Positions 8,703-18,438 of a stretch of DNA of 64,000 bases are shown here, in pieces; the first letter of the stretch is position 1, and every line of letters begins with the position of its first letter. Below the pieces are notes generated by a model that ran no database searches, was not told the DNA's origin, and worked only from the letters and a program-made list of their open reading frames with translations. The stretch is from assembly GCA_963771505.1 (NCBI GenBank), contig CAVYTO010000005.1:62001-126000 (forward strand), given 5' to 3'. The translations under genes and the position numbers were made by a program. This DNA is from JAJPHW01 sp963771505 (lineage in GTDB: Bacteria > Acidobacteriota > Terriglobia > Terriglobales > Acidobacteriaceae).

Positions 8703-10370
8703 GTGATCGTCTCAACAACAATTCGACGCCTGGGAGCTTTGCTGGCAGTCTTGGCGCTCGCGCCTCTTGCCCGCCTGGTTTGCCAGACCGGAGAGGTTCC
8801 CGACCACATTGGCGGAGTAGTGCTCAATCGGGTGACCCATGAACCGGTATCGCGCGCGCTGGTGACTTCGCCCGACCATAGGTTTGCGGCGTTCACCGAT
8901 TCTCAGGGCCGCTTCGAATTCAAACTTCCCGCCTTAAGCCAAAACGGGCAGCAGACCGCCGCCCCGTCGATCTATGCGCTGTCAGCAAAGCGCCCGGGCT
9001 TCCTGCAAAAGCCTCAGGACCTGGTCAACATCACGCCGGAAAATATTGGCCACGACATCGTTATCTACCTGGAGCCGGAATCCCGAATTATTGGCCGCGT
9101 CAACCTGCAGTCGGGCGAGCCGCCCGCGTCCGTGCAAGTCGAACTTTTCCGGCGGGAAATCCGCGAAGGCGTGGCGCACTGGATTCAGATCCAATCGGTC
9201 GCCACAAGGCATGACGGAGAATTTCGTTTTGCTGACCTGGCAGCTGGCGATTACAAGGTGTTGACCAGCGAGGTGCTAGATCGCGATCCTATCGACTTCG
9301 ATCCCAGCGGGAAACTTTACGGATATCCGCCGGTCTACGCTCCCAACGCAAGCGATTTCTTCTCCGCCAGCACCTTCACATTAACGGCGGGTGAAACCAC
9401 GCAAACTTCGATTATCCTCACGCGACGCCCGTATTATCAGGTCAAGATTCCCGTAGCGAACGCCCCGCCGGGCAACGGTTTCGGCATCGTAGTAGCGGTT
9501 CAGGGTCACAAGGGACCGGGATATTCTTTGGGTTACAGCCTGAGCAGCCAAACTGTCGAAGGAACGCTTCCCGACGGAAATTACACGGTCGATGCATTTA
9601 GTTATGGGCAGAATCCGTCGACCGGATCGACGACGCTGGCTGTGCGCGGCGGTCCTGCCAACGGCGGACACATGACTACCGTCCCAAATTCCGTGATACC
9701 CGTTGTCGTGAAAGAAGAATTTTCAAACCAGGATGTTCACACCAGGGAAAGGATCATTGTTAGAAACGGGCGTCCGGCGGGCCCTCATGGCTATCTGAAT
9801 GTTTTCCTCGAACCGGCCGATGATTTCGGCCTTGATCGGGGGGCGACGCTGCGCAGCCCTTCGGGGCCGAATGATGACTCCCTTGCCGTCGACAACGTTT
9901 CTCCCGGAAGGTATTGGGTGCATGTAAATTCATCCCGCGGTTATGCGGCGTCGGTGACTTCGGGCTCGCTCAACCTGAAGAACCAGCCGCTGGTGGTTGG
10001 TTACGGCAACACCACGTCACCAATTGAAATCACAATGCGAGACCAAACCGCGGAGCTTGACGGGTCTGTCGACTTGCAGAGTTCCGCCACCCAAAGTAGT
10101 GGCCCCGAGGGGGCACACGTTTATTTAATTCCACTGCCTGATGGCAACGGCGATTTTCGGGACGGATATGTATCCCCGGACGGCAAGTTCCAACTGCCGG
10201 ATTTGCCGCCCGGCGCGTACCTGGTTGTTGCATTCGATCACGCAAAATCTGATCTCGAATACCGAAATCCGGATGCCATGCGTCAGTACGAGTCCAAAGG
10301 CGTGGTGTTACGGCTGACTCCTGGGCAAAAAGAACAAGTGCATGTGCACGCACTCGGTAGCAACGAATGA
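8703..10370 (+). CDS. secreted carboxypeptidase-regulatory-like (beta-sandwich) repeat protein
   Basis: About 555 residues from GTG 8703, chosen because it starts just before a clear signal peptide (STTIRRLGALLAVLALAPLA); a 14-residue longer form from GTG 8661 is possible. It contains at least two carboxypeptidase-regulatory-like beta-sandwich domains: residues ~35-135 (GGVVLNRVTHEPVSRALVT ... DSQGRFEF) and near the C-terminus (LPDGNGDFRDGYVSPDGKF ... LPPGAYLVVAF). Such proteins are very abundant in Acidobacteria and are thought to bind or scaffold at the cell surface. The last four bases (ATGA) overlap the next gene, which encodes a related protein, so the two are probably translated together. 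Confidence 0.8.
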   Translation: MIVSTTIRRLGALLAVLALAPLARLVCQTGEVPDHIGGVVLNRVTHEPVSRALVTSPDHRFAAFTDSQGRFEFKLPALSQNGQQTAAPSIYALSAKRPGFLQKPQDLVNITPENIGHDIVIYLEPESRIIGRVNLQSGEPPASVQVELFRREIREGVAHWIQIQSVATRHDGEFRFADLAAGDYKVLTSEVLDRDPIDFDPSGKLYGYPPVYAPNASDFFSASTFTLTAGETTQTSIILTRRPYYQVKIPVANAPPGNGFGIVVAVQGHKGPGYSLGYSLSSQTVEGTLPDGNYTVDAFSYGQNPSTGSTTLAVRGGPANGGHMTTVPNSVIPVVVKEEFSNQDVHTRERIIVRNGRPAGPHGYLNVFLEPADDFGLDRGATLRSPSGPNDDSLAVDNVSPGRYWVHVNSSRGYAASVTSGSLNLKNQPLVVGYGNTTSPIEITMRDQTAELDGSVDLQSSATQSSGPEGAHVYLIPLPDGNGDFRDGYVSPDGKFQLPDLPPGAYLVVAFDHAKSDLEYRNPDAMRQYESKGVVLRLTPGQKEQVHVHALGSNE

Positions 10371-12010
10371 AGCCCCCATCTCTCCGAATCATGCTGGCCC
10401 TGGCGGTTTTGGCTGCGCCCAGCCTGGCCCAACGCCCTGCGACTCTTCCTGTTCCCACGACAGGGCAATTCACAATCGCAGGCACCGTCGCCGGCGCGAT
10501 TGGCGGAGCGCCGCTCAGCCGGACGAGAGTTTTTATCGTGGACGACAACGATCGGCAAAAACAGCGGTCGATGGTCACCGGCGACGACGGACAATTTTCT
10601 TTCCCCAAAGTTCCCGCCGGAAAATATGCGCTGGCCGGGGCCAAACGCGGCTACATCGCCGCCGGTTACGATGAACATGAGCAATTCTCCACCGCCATCG
10701 TCACTGGCGCGGGGCTCGACACTGAACATTTATCGCTGCGCCTGAAGTCAGCCGCGATCTTGTCGGGCAAAGTTTTGGATGAAGCAGGAGAACCGGTGCG
10801 CGACGCCAGCGTGGCGCTCTATCGCGAGGACCACCGCTCGGGAGTTAATCGAATTCTTCGTGCTTCAAATCAGCAGACCGATGATTTGGGAGCGTACGAA
10901 TTCTCGTCGCTTGCTCCCGGAACGTATTTCGTTTCCGCGACGGCCACGCCCTGGTATGCGGTGCACGCTCAATCGTCCGGCTCGGAACCGTCGCAGCCGA
11001 CCTCTGTGGACCCTTCCCTCGATGTCGCATACTTGCCGACGTACTACGAAGACTCGTCCGAACCTGACGAAGCTGTGCCCGTTCCAGTGGCTGCCGGCGA
11101 CCGAACCGAAGTTACGATTCATCTGGTTCCTGTGCCGTCGCTTCATCTCCGGTTCCGCGAGCCCGATAACGGGCAGGGATTTTCTTTGCCCAATCTGCAA
11201 AGGCCTTCACTCGATGGAATGGACTTTGTCCAAACCAACGGCGCGCAACTGATTTCTCCGGGCCTCTGGGAGATTAATGGCGTCGCGGCTGGGAAGTACG
11301 TTGTCAGCGTGCCATCGCAGCGAGCAGGCACCGGCGGGGAAATGGAAATGAACATCACTTCCGACGGTGAAGAACTTGATACAGCCAAAGCTGAGATGAA
11401 CGGCAGCGTCAACGCCAAAGTTGCGTTAGCCGGAGGCGGCGCGATCCCTTCGGATATGTCGCTCGAATTATTGAACGGAAAAGACCGGCCGGTGTCTGGC
11501 ATGGCGGTTGACGCCAAGGGCGAAGCGTCGATCGCGAATGTGGCGCCGGGCGAGTACAGCTTCCATGTCGTTGGCCCGAACAAGGATTATTCCGTGGTCG
11601 CTGTGGCAGACCAGCAGCATGTTGCGCGAGGACGGTCAATCAATGTGACGGCGGGCGCTACGATTCAGGTCAGTCTCACTGTTGCAGAAGGTAGCGCCAC
11701 AGTCGAGGGATTTGCCCGGGCGGACGGCAAACCCGCGGCTGGAGCTATGATCGTTCTCGTTCCCGATAAGCCGGAAGCAAATCGCGAACTGTTCCGCCGC
11801 GATCAAAGCGACCTCGATGGCAGCTTCGCGCTGCGGAACGTCGTGCCCGGGTCGTACACAGCGGTGGCGATTCAGGATGGTTGGGAGCTGGACTGGTCTT
11901 CGCCACCCGTTATCGCCTACTACGCGAAACACGGACAGGCAGTCACGATTTCGGCGGGCAAATCGGGCAGCCAGCACCTTGCGAATCCGTTGGAAGTTCA
12001 ATCAAAGTGA
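10367..12010 (+). CDS. secreted carboxypeptidase-regulatory-like repeat protein
   Basis: 547 residues, beginning with signal peptide MKPPSLRIMLALAVLAAPSLA. At least three beta-sandwich units are visible: ~25-125 (FTIAGTVAGAIGGAPLSRT ... DDGQFSFPKVPAGKY), ~128-230 (AILSGKVLDEAGEPVRDAS ... LGAYEFSSLAPGTYFV) and ~445-530 (ATVEGFARADGKPAAGA ... LDGSFALRNVVPGSY). It overlaps the preceding gene by ATGA and is the same kind of protein, suggesting an old duplication. No catalytic domain is seen, so it is probably a binding or structural envelope protein. Confidence 0.82.
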   Translation: MKPPSLRIMLALAVLAAPSLAQRPATLPVPTTGQFTIAGTVAGAIGGAPLSRTRVFIVDDNDRQKQRSMVTGDDGQFSFPKVPAGKYALAGAKRGYIAAGYDEHEQFSTAIVTGAGLDTEHLSLRLKSAAILSGKVLDEAGEPVRDASVALYREDHRSGVNRILRASNQQTDDLGAYEFSSLAPGTYFVSATATPWYAVHAQSSGSEPSQPTSVDPSLDVAYLPTYYEDSSEPDEAVPVPVAAGDRTEVTIHLVPVPSLHLRFREPDNGQGFSLPNLQRPSLDGMDFVQTNGAQLISPGLWEINGVAAGKYVVSVPSQRAGTGGEMEMNITSDGEELDTAKAEMNGSVNAKVALAGGGAIPSDMSLELLNGKDRPVSGMAVDAKGEASIANVAPGEYSFHVVGPNKDYSVVAVADQQHVARGRSINVTAGATIQVSLTVAEGSATVEGFARADGKPAAGAMIVLVPDKPEANRELFRRDQSDLDGSFALRNVVPGSYTAVAIQDGWELDWSSPPVIAYYAKHGQAVTISAGKSGSQHLANPLEVQSK

Positions 12011-12024
12011 AAGCCGCCGCACAG

Positions 12025-12894
12025 TTATTTCATCAGGAACGACGAGACAGCGAGGTTAAATTCGTCCGGCGCTTCTTCGTAAGGCAAATGCCCAATGTTT
12101 TCGAACACTTTAAGGTCACACTGCTTGAATTGTTTGCGCAGGTGAATTGCGGACTCTGGCACCACTGCGTTGTCGCAGGCACCCCATAAGAGGAATGTCG
12201 GAATTTCTGCCAATCGAGGGATGGCCGCCTGCAATTCTTCCAGATCGCGGTGCCAGCTCTTCAAAATTCCCAACTCATAGCGAAATGTCCCCGGACGAGA
12301 GAAAGGCTCGGAATATCCCTCAAGCGTGCCCGGCCTGATGCGCGATCGATCGGCATAGAGCCGGCTGAGCAGGTACAAGTGAATGAATTCAAGGTGTGGC
12401 GCCGCGGTCAAGAACAGAGGCGCGACCAACGGGTGGCTGAGGAATGAGGCCAGCCGCTTGCCATTGTGCGACCACGGATTCACCGGAGCTACCAGCACCA
12501 AGCGCCGGATGCGGCTGGGATCGATTGCCGCAGCCATCATGCAGACCGCGCCACCGTGGGAAGTGCCGAGAAGATCACAGGAGGCGATGCCGGCGGCGTC
12601 CAGAAAGCGTAGCAGCCGCTCTGCGTTTGCTCGCAAGCTGCTGTCGAGGCCTTGGGGGCGGTCGGAAAAACCCACTCCCAGCATGTCAACCGCGTACACC
12701 GTGGAATGTTGCGCAAATGCGGGGATGGCGTACCGCCATGAGAACGAATAGCCCAAAAGCCCGTGAACCAAGACGAGGGGATGCCCGATGCCGTCGCGCA
12801 GGTAGCGCATACGGCCGCCGTCGAGTGTGATCCAGTGGTCCTGGATGGAGTATCCGGCAGGCTGGGCAAGCGTTGAATTGGCGAAGGCCGTCAT
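12025..12894 (-). CDS. alpha/beta-hydrolase fold protein
   Basis: About 289 residues from ATG 12894 (GGAAG seven bases upstream); an extended GTG start at 12948 has no ribosome-binding site. The fold is clear: oxyanion region LVLVHGLLGYSFSW, nucleophile elbow GTSHGG, acid in LLWGACDNAVVP and catalytic His in NIGHLPYEEAP. These complete a Ser-Asp-His triad. Closest in style to haloalkane dehalogenase/epoxide hydrolase/esterase families, but substrate cannot be told from sequence; the Ser nucleophile argues against haloalkane dehalogenase. It is convergent with the gene pair to its left. Confidence 0.85.
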   Translation of the reverse strand: MTAFANSTLAQPAGYSIQDHWITLDGGRMRYLRDGIGHPLVLVHGLLGYSFSWRYAIPAFAQHSTVYAVDMLGVGFSDRPQGLDSSLRANAERLLRFLDAAGIASCDLLGTSHGGAVCMMAAAIDPSRIRRLVLVAPVNPWSHNGKRLASFLSHPLVAPLFLTAAPHLEFIHLYLLSRLYADRSRIRPGTLEGYSEPFSRPGTFRYELGILKSWHRDLEELQAAIPRLAEIPTFLLWGACDNAVVPESAIHLRKQFKQCDLKVFENIGHLPYEEAPDEFNLAVSSFLMK

Positions 12895-13234
12895 GCTGCT
12901 TCCCAAATTTACAAAGCTTCTGGCGGAAGCACAACTGAGGGGGCTCACGCGAGAGGCCGGTCGGCGAGGCCTTGCCCGGTTGGCCCACGCGACCGGCCGG
13001 TCGGATGGGAGATCCCCGTCGACTCACTCAGGGCAGGCTGTCGCCCCGCTGGATAGCATGGGGCTTCGGGATGACTCCGGTTCAGCTCACAATCGGTTAA
13101 GGCTAGATTACAGACGGACTTACAAATTATCGGAGAACGATTCCATAAAACATAGCAAGCGGATATGAACCTTACTATAATGATTTAAAGTCTTTGGTTT
13201 AATTGGACTTAGAAACAGAATTACCCACAACGGC
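12895..13234. other. divergent intergenic region with a candidate promoter
   Basis: 340 bases between the hydrolase and the sensor kinase. The right half (13085-13234) is clearly A+T-richer than the surroundings. It contains TATAAT at 13176-13181 with a weak -35 (TAGCAA, 13153-13158, 17-base spacing), about 54 bases before the kinase ATG. Nothing else recognised. Confidence 0.4.
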
Positions 13235-16114
13235 ATGGCATCGAACGTGCATATTCAGCAGCGAGGCAGTCTCGGCAGCGGTGTGCGCGTCCCAATGAAC
13301 GCAGACTTACAGAATCGGTTTGTGGCTGTGGTGCTGTTTTTGGCCACGGTGGCTGCGGTCACGTTGGGTTGGATCAATCTTCAGAAAGAACGAGAATTCC
13401 AGGTTCCTTCTGACGGGATATGGTGGGTAGAAACTCACGGAGTTCTGACCGCCGAACGGGTGGACGATGCAGGGCCGGGCTTCAAGGCCGGCATCAAGCG
13501 CGGAGACCGGCTGGTCGCCGTCGATGAACATGAAATCAGCGACCTGGCCGGACTCGACCGCCAAGTGTATCGGGTCGGAGCATGGTCGAAGGCTACTTAC
13601 TCCCTGATTCGGCAATCGGTGCCGGTAGACGCCGTTGTCATTCTCGTCCCGATCGATAAGTCTCAGAACACATGGCTGCGGCTTATCGCGCTGATCTATC
13701 TGGGCATCGGCCTCTACGTTCTTCTGCGCCGGTGGACGGCGGTCGCTTCCACGCATTTCTACGTTTTCTGTCTCACGTCGTTCGTGTTCTACGCTTTCCA
13801 TTTCACGGGAAAGTTCAATCCCTTCGATTGGACGATCTATTGGGGAAATGTTTTCGCCGGGTTGTTGCAGCCGGCGCTCTTTCTGCACTTTGTGACGGTA
13901 TTCCCCGAGAAGCGCCGGTTCGTACGCCACCACCGATGGGCGCTGCCTGCGCTTTATGTTCCGGGCGCCGCGCTTTTGGTGGTCCACATTCTGGCGCTGC
14001 GATTTCTTCAGGCGAGCGGGCGGCTTAGCTGGAATCTCGACCGGCTGGAGATGGGGTACCTGGCGGGATTCTTTGTACTGGCTGCGGGCCTGCTTCTGCA
14101 CAGCTATAGAAAAGCCAGCACTCCGATTCTCCGACAGCAGCTCAAGTGGGTGACGCGCGGCACGATTCTGGCCATCACTCCATTCACGCTGTTCTACGTT
14201 CTTCCCTACCTCGTGGGAAATTTGCCGACATTCAAAATGTCGGTGTTGTCGCTCGGCCTGTTGCCGCTGACTTTCGGTTACGCAATCTTCCGTTACAGGT
14301 TGATGGACGTTGACCTGATCTTCAAGCGCGGCATGGTGTACACGCTAGCTGCCGCCGCAATCGCGGGATCCTATTTCGCGGTGGTTGCGGTCGTGGCCGA
14401 GTTGGTGCACACGCAGGTGCCGAGTTCCGGGCCTCTCGGACTGGTCTTGGCGATTGTGGTCACGGCTCTGCTATTTGATCCGCTGCGTAAATTTATCCAC
14501 GAGCGCATCGATCAGTTTTTCTATCGGACTCGCTACGATTACCGGAAAACTCTGATCGAATTTGGACGGGAGCTGAGTTCGGAAACCGGTCTCGACCAGA
14601 TGCTGAATTCAGTCGTCGACCGGCTATCACGGACGCTTCTGGTTGATCGCATGGCGATATTTGTGGCGACCGCGGAACCGCCGCACAATTTTGTTTTGGG
14701 CAAGTCTTTCGGGATTACGGCCACATCGGGACTGGATATGAGCTTTCTGACCACGCCCCGGCCGGAAACCGAAGCGGGTCACCTGTTTTTCGACAATACT
14801 CATCAGGTTCCGCGCGAATCGGCGAGCGGGCGGGAAACGATTGCTCGCCTCGATCTCAACTACTACATTCCATGCCGGGCGCAACGGCGCACGATCGCCG
14901 TGCTCGGACTGGGTAAGACCATCGAAGGCGATTTTCTCACCAGCGAGGACGTGGAGTTGCTCGAAACCGTTGCCGGCTACATTGGAATCGCAATGCAGAA
15001 CGCGCGCCTGTATGCATCGCTGGAGCAGAAAGTCACCGAATATGAGCGGCTGAAAGACTTTAACGAAAACATTGTGGAGTCGATCAATGTCGGCGTGTTG
15101 GCTGTCGATCTCGAAGACCGGGTCGAATCCTGGAATTCGCAGATGGAAGTCATGTATGCACTTCCACGTCTTCAGGCGGTGGGCCGCCCGCTGAGCGAAG
15201 TCTTTCCGCCGGCGTTCGTGGAAGAGTTTTACCGGGTGCGGCAGAACCCCGGAATTCACAATCTATACAAGTTCCGGTTGGGCACTCCGGCCGGCGAGAG
15301 CCGCGTTGTGAATGTCGCCATCGCTCCGCTGGTCAACCGGAATTTCAGTGTTGTAGGCCGGTTGATCATCGTTGACGACATCACGGAGCGCGTAGAACTT
15401 GAAGCGCAGCTGTCCCAGTCAGACAAGCTCTCATCCATTGGCTTGCTCGCGGCTGGAGTGGCGCACGAAGTCAATACGCCGCTGGCTGTGATTTCGTCGT
15501 ACTCCCAGATGCTGGTGAAGCAACTTCAGGGCGATCCACAAAAAAGTGCGCTGATGGAGAAGATCACGCGGCAGACTTTCCGCGCGTCTGAGATTGTGAA
15601 TAACCTGCTGAATTTCTCGCGCACAAGCGGCACGGAATTCACCAGCGTCGACGTTAACAAAATCATCACCGACACGCTCGCCCTTCTGGAGCATCAATTC
15701 AAAACCACACAAATTCGTGTGCAGGACGAACTCGCGGCGGGTCTTCCACCCATCAGCGGCAATGCCGGAAGGCTCCAGCAGGTTTTTCTGAATCTCTTCC
15801 TGAACGCGCGCGACGCCATGCCCGGTGGTGGAACTCTGCGCGTGAGCACATCGAACGGCCCCGGCGTGAGCATTTCCATCTCTGACACGGGCACCGGAAT
15901 TGCGCCCGAGCTGATTCAACGCATCTATGATCCTTTCTTCACCACTAAGGCTGCGCCTCGCGAGGGCCAGGGAAAAGGCACGGGACTCGGCCTCTCGGTG
16001 AGTTACGGAATCATTCAGGAACACGCGGGCAAGATTCGGGTTGAAAGCCATCCCGGAGAAGGCACCACGTTCCATCTCGATTTCCCGCTTATTCATAAGG
16101 CGGTTCATGTCTGA
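13235..16114 (+). CDS. membrane sensor histidine kinase with PDZ-like, GAF and PAS domains
   Basis: 959 residues. In order: one membrane helix (~27-47), a PDZ-like segment expected outside the membrane (~63-130, GPGFKAGIKRGDRLVAVDE), about nine further helices (~147-417), a GAF-like domain (~445-595), a PAS domain (~612-720), a HisKA dimerisation domain with phospho-acceptor His744 in GVAHEVNTPL, and a HATPase_c domain (N box NLFLNARDAM ~853, DTGTGIAPE, G box GKGTGLGL ~913). It should autophosphorylate and pass phosphate to the regulator whose start overlaps its end by eight bases. Signal unknown. An internal ATG at 13295 could be the true start; neither has a strong ribosome-binding site. 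Confidence 0.92.
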   Translation: MASNVHIQQRGSLGSGVRVPMNADLQNRFVAVVLFLATVAAVTLGWINLQKEREFQVPSDGIWWVETHGVLTAERVDDAGPGFKAGIKRGDRLVAVDEHEISDLAGLDRQVYRVGAWSKATYSLIRQSVPVDAVVILVPIDKSQNTWLRLIALIYLGIGLYVLLRRWTAVASTHFYVFCLTSFVFYAFHFTGKFNPFDWTIYWGNVFAGLLQPALFLHFVTVFPEKRRFVRHHRWALPALYVPGAALLVVHILALRFLQASGRLSWNLDRLEMGYLAGFFVLAAGLLLHSYRKASTPILRQQLKWVTRGTILAITPFTLFYVLPYLVGNLPTFKMSVLSLGLLPLTFGYAIFRYRLMDVDLIFKRGMVYTLAAAAIAGSYFAVVAVVAELVHTQVPSSGPLGLVLAIVVTALLFDPLRKFIHERIDQFFYRTRYDYRKTLIEFGRELSSETGLDQMLNSVVDRLSRTLLVDRMAIFVATAEPPHNFVLGKSFGITATSGLDMSFLTTPRPETEAGHLFFDNTHQVPRESASGRETIARLDLNYYIPCRAQRRTIAVLGLGKTIEGDFLTSEDVELLETVAGYIGIAMQNARLYASLEQKVTEYERLKDFNENIVESINVGVLAVDLEDRVESWNSQMEVMYALPRLQAVGRPLSEVFPPAFVEEFYRVRQNPGIHNLYKFRLGTPAGESRVVNVAIAPLVNRNFSVVGRLIIVDDITERVELEAQLSQSDKLSSIGLLAAGVAHEVNTPLAVISSYSQMLVKQLQGDPQKSALMEKITRQTFRASEIVNNLLNFSRTSGTEFTSVDVNKIITDTLALLEHQFKTTQIRVQDELAAGLPPISGNAGRLQQVFLNLFLNARDAMPGGGTLRVSTSNGPGVSISISDTGTGIAPELIQRIYDPFFTTKAAPREGQGKGTGLGLSVSYGIIQEHAGKIRVESHPGEGTTFHLDFPLIHKAVHV

Positions 16115-17543
16115 AACGGCGCTTATCGGCAGGCGCACGTCGGACGAACCGCTCTTCGCCCGCACGGGATCGATTCTGATCATTGACGATGAGGCGGCGA
16201 TCCGCGAGTCGCTGGAAGCGCTGCTCGACCTTGAAGGTTTCGAGGTTAATGTTGCGGCCACGGCTGAGGCGGGACTTGCATTGCTCGGCGACCGTTCCTA
16301 CGATCTGGTGCTGCTCGACCTGGCGCTCCCCGACCGCAGCGGGATGGACTTGCTACCTGAAATCAGTGCCAACCATCCCACGCTGCCCGTCATGATGATC
16401 ACCGCCTACGGCACGGTTGAGAACGCGGTGACGGCGATGCAGTCGGGTGCGGCCAACTTCATCCAAAAACCCTGGGACAACGAAAAACTTCTCGCTGACG
16501 TGCGCGCCGCCATTGCCCGGTGCAAAGCGGAAGAAGAAAACGTACAGCTCAAACGCGCGCTGAAACAGCGGTACAACTTCGAGAACATCGTTGGCAAGAG
16601 CGAGCCGATGTTGAAGATATTCGACCTCGTGGCCCAGGTCGCTCCGAGCCGTTCGACCATTCTGCTGCAGGGTGAGAGCGGGACGGGCAAAGAGCTGATT
16701 GCCAAAGCGCTTCATTTGAACTCGCCGCGCCGCGACCGTTCCTTTGTGCCTGTGAACACCGGCTCCATGCCGCCCGATCTTCTGGAATCGACCCTGTTCG
16801 GGCACGTCAAAGGCGCTTTCACCAGCGCCGTCTCGTCGAAAAAAGGCCTGTTCGAAGTTGCCGACAAAGGCACTTTGTTTCTCGACGAAATTGGCACCAT
16901 GAGCATGGACACCCAGAGCAAGATTTTGCGGGTGTTGCAAGACCGCAGGTTCATGCACCTCGGTGGCACTCATGAGCTCCAAGTCGACGTTCGCATCATC
17001 GCCGCGACCAACGTGGATTTGCAGCAACAGGTACGCGATGGTAAGTTCCGCGAAGACTTGTTCTATCGCTTGAACGTAATCAGCATCGACCTTCCGCCGT
17101 TGCGTCAGCGGAAAGAAGACATTCCGTTGCTGGCTGATTTCTTTTTGACGAAGTATTCCGCCGAAAACGAGTTGCCGGTTCGGCGAATCACTCCGGAAGC
17201 CTTGCGCCCCATGCTGGCGTACTCATGGCCTGGCAACGTTCGTGAACTTGAAAACGTGATGGAGCGGTCGGTGGTGCTTTCTTCCAATGTTTCCGTCGGC
17301 GTGGATCTTTTGCCGGACGTCATCACCGGTCGCAATACCAGATACCCAGTGCTTGAGCCGCGCCCGGATGCGTCGCTGTTCGACATCATGGAAGATTGCG
17401 AACGCCACATCATTATTGACATGCTGGAAAAATCCGGCTGGAACCAGACCGAAGCCGCGGAGCGTTTTCGCGTGCCGCTATCCACGCTGAACCAAAAAAT
17501 CAAACGCCTCAACATCGAAATCAAGAAGAAAGGCCGCGAATAG
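16107..17543 (+). CDS. NtrC-type sigma54-dependent response regulator
   Basis: 478 residues from ATG 16107, which has AAGGCGG upstream and overlaps the kinase stop. Receiver domain (~20-135) has phospho-acceptor Asp71 (LVLLDLALPD) and Lys121. The AAA+ domain (~160-390) has Walker A GESGTGKE (189-196) and Walker B TLFLDEIG (256-263). A Fis-type helix-turn-helix lies at the C-terminus (GWNQTEAAERFRVPLSTLNQKI). It should activate sigma54 promoters when phosphorylated by the adjacent kinase. Odd point: the sigma54-contact loop reads GAFTSA (236-241), not the canonical GAFTGA. Confidence 0.93.
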   Translation: MSETALIGRRTSDEPLFARTGSILIIDDEAAIRESLEALLDLEGFEVNVAATAEAGLALLGDRSYDLVLLDLALPDRSGMDLLPEISANHPTLPVMMITAYGTVENAVTAMQSGAANFIQKPWDNEKLLADVRAAIARCKAEEENVQLKRALKQRYNFENIVGKSEPMLKIFDLVAQVAPSRSTILLQGESGTGKELIAKALHLNSPRRDRSFVPVNTGSMPPDLLESTLFGHVKGAFTSAVSSKKGLFEVADKGTLFLDEIGTMSMDTQSKILRVLQDRRFMHLGGTHELQVDVRIIAATNVDLQQQVRDGKFREDLFYRLNVISIDLPPLRQRKEDIPLLADFFLTKYSAENELPVRRITPEALRPMLAYSWPGNVRELENVMERSVVLSSNVSVGVDLLPDVITGRNTRYPVLEPRPDASLFDIMEDCERHIIIDMLEKSGWNQTEAAERFRVPLSTLNQKIKRLNIEIKKKGRE

Positions 17544-17652
17544 GTCGGCTCTGAATCTCTCGCCCCGTTGCGCAGATTGGGCGTGCGGTTCTCTGCTATA
17601 TTGCGATCAGGGGCTGACTCACTAGATTTTTCTGCGCCAGCTCCTTTCCAGC

Positions 17653-18435
17653 ATGGAACTTACCTCGCCCACGAATTTTGCCCGCGACAAAATCGATGCT
17701 TTGCAGCAATATTCCGTGCTTGCGGGGAACTCCGTCGCCAGCCTCTTTGCCAAGCCCCGCTATTTCGGCGACATGGTGCAACAGGCCGACATCATTGGCT
17801 TTGGTTCCATGCCGATTGTTGTGCTCACCGGATTTTTCACCGGCGCGGTGCTCACGCTCAATAGCGCGAACTCCCTGGAACGATTCGGATCGCTTTCTCT
17901 CTTAGGTCAATTAGTTTCCGTGGGAATGGTGCGCGAACTTGGACCGGTCCTGACGGGGCTTATGGTGGCTGGGCGCAACTCTTCAGGAATGGCCAGTGAA
18001 CTGGGGTCGATGGTTGTAACCGAACAGATCGACGCCATGCGCGCCCTGGGCACAGACCCCATGAAGAAACTGGTCGCGCCCCGCGTCGCGGCGACCGTGT
18101 TCATGCTCTTTTTTCTGAGCATCATTTCCGACCTGCTTGGGCTCGTAGGTGGCAGTTCTGTGGCCAGCCTGCTCCTCGGTTTGGATTACCGCCAGTATTG
18201 GAGTTCTGCGTGGCAGATCCTGCGGTTTCAGGATGTCTTCATGGGACTGCTCAAGCCGGTAGTCTTTGGCTTTGTGATTTCCACGGTCGGTTGCTATTAC
18301 GGGCTGTCCGCAAAGGGCGGCACGCAAGGCGTCGGACGCGCGACTACTCAGGCGGTCGTCGCTTCTTCAGTGGTCATCCTGCTGGTCGATTTTTTCATCA
18401 CCAAATTGCTGATGGCCATGTTCGGCTATAGCTAG
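17653..18435 (+). CDS. MlaE-family ABC transporter permease
   Basis: 260 residues with five or six hydrophobic segments and the MlaE core (VLTGFFTGAVLTLNSAN; GRNSSGMASELGSMVVTEQIDAMRALGTDP). MlaE permeases work with an MlaF ATPase and an MCE protein (MlaD) to move phospholipid between the membranes of Gram-negative cells. The ATPase gene follows after three bases, but no MCE gene follows within the window. Start ATG 17653 gives the usual N-terminal length; no strong ribosome-binding site. Confidence 0.92.
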   Translation: MELTSPTNFARDKIDALQQYSVLAGNSVASLFAKPRYFGDMVQQADIIGFGSMPIVVLTGFFTGAVLTLNSANSLERFGSLSLLGQLVSVGMVRELGPVLTGLMVAGRNSSGMASELGSMVVTEQIDAMRALGTDPMKKLVAPRVAATVFMLFFLSIISDLLGLVGGSSVASLLLGLDYRQYWSSAWQILRFQDVFMGLLKPVVFGFVISTVGCYYGLSAKGGTQGVGRATTQAVVASSVVILLVDFFITKLLMAMFGYS

Positions 18436-18438
18436 CCG

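Noticed and set aside
13307..14101. 264-aa open frame on the minus strand
   Set aside because: Antisense to the PDZ/TM part of the sensor kinase; Arg/Gln-rich translation, no signal or domain.
15431..16261. 276-aa open frame on the minus strand
   Set aside because: Lies fully opposite the histidine kinase and regulator genes, whose domains are clear; its translation is low-complexity and unlike any family. A shadow frame.
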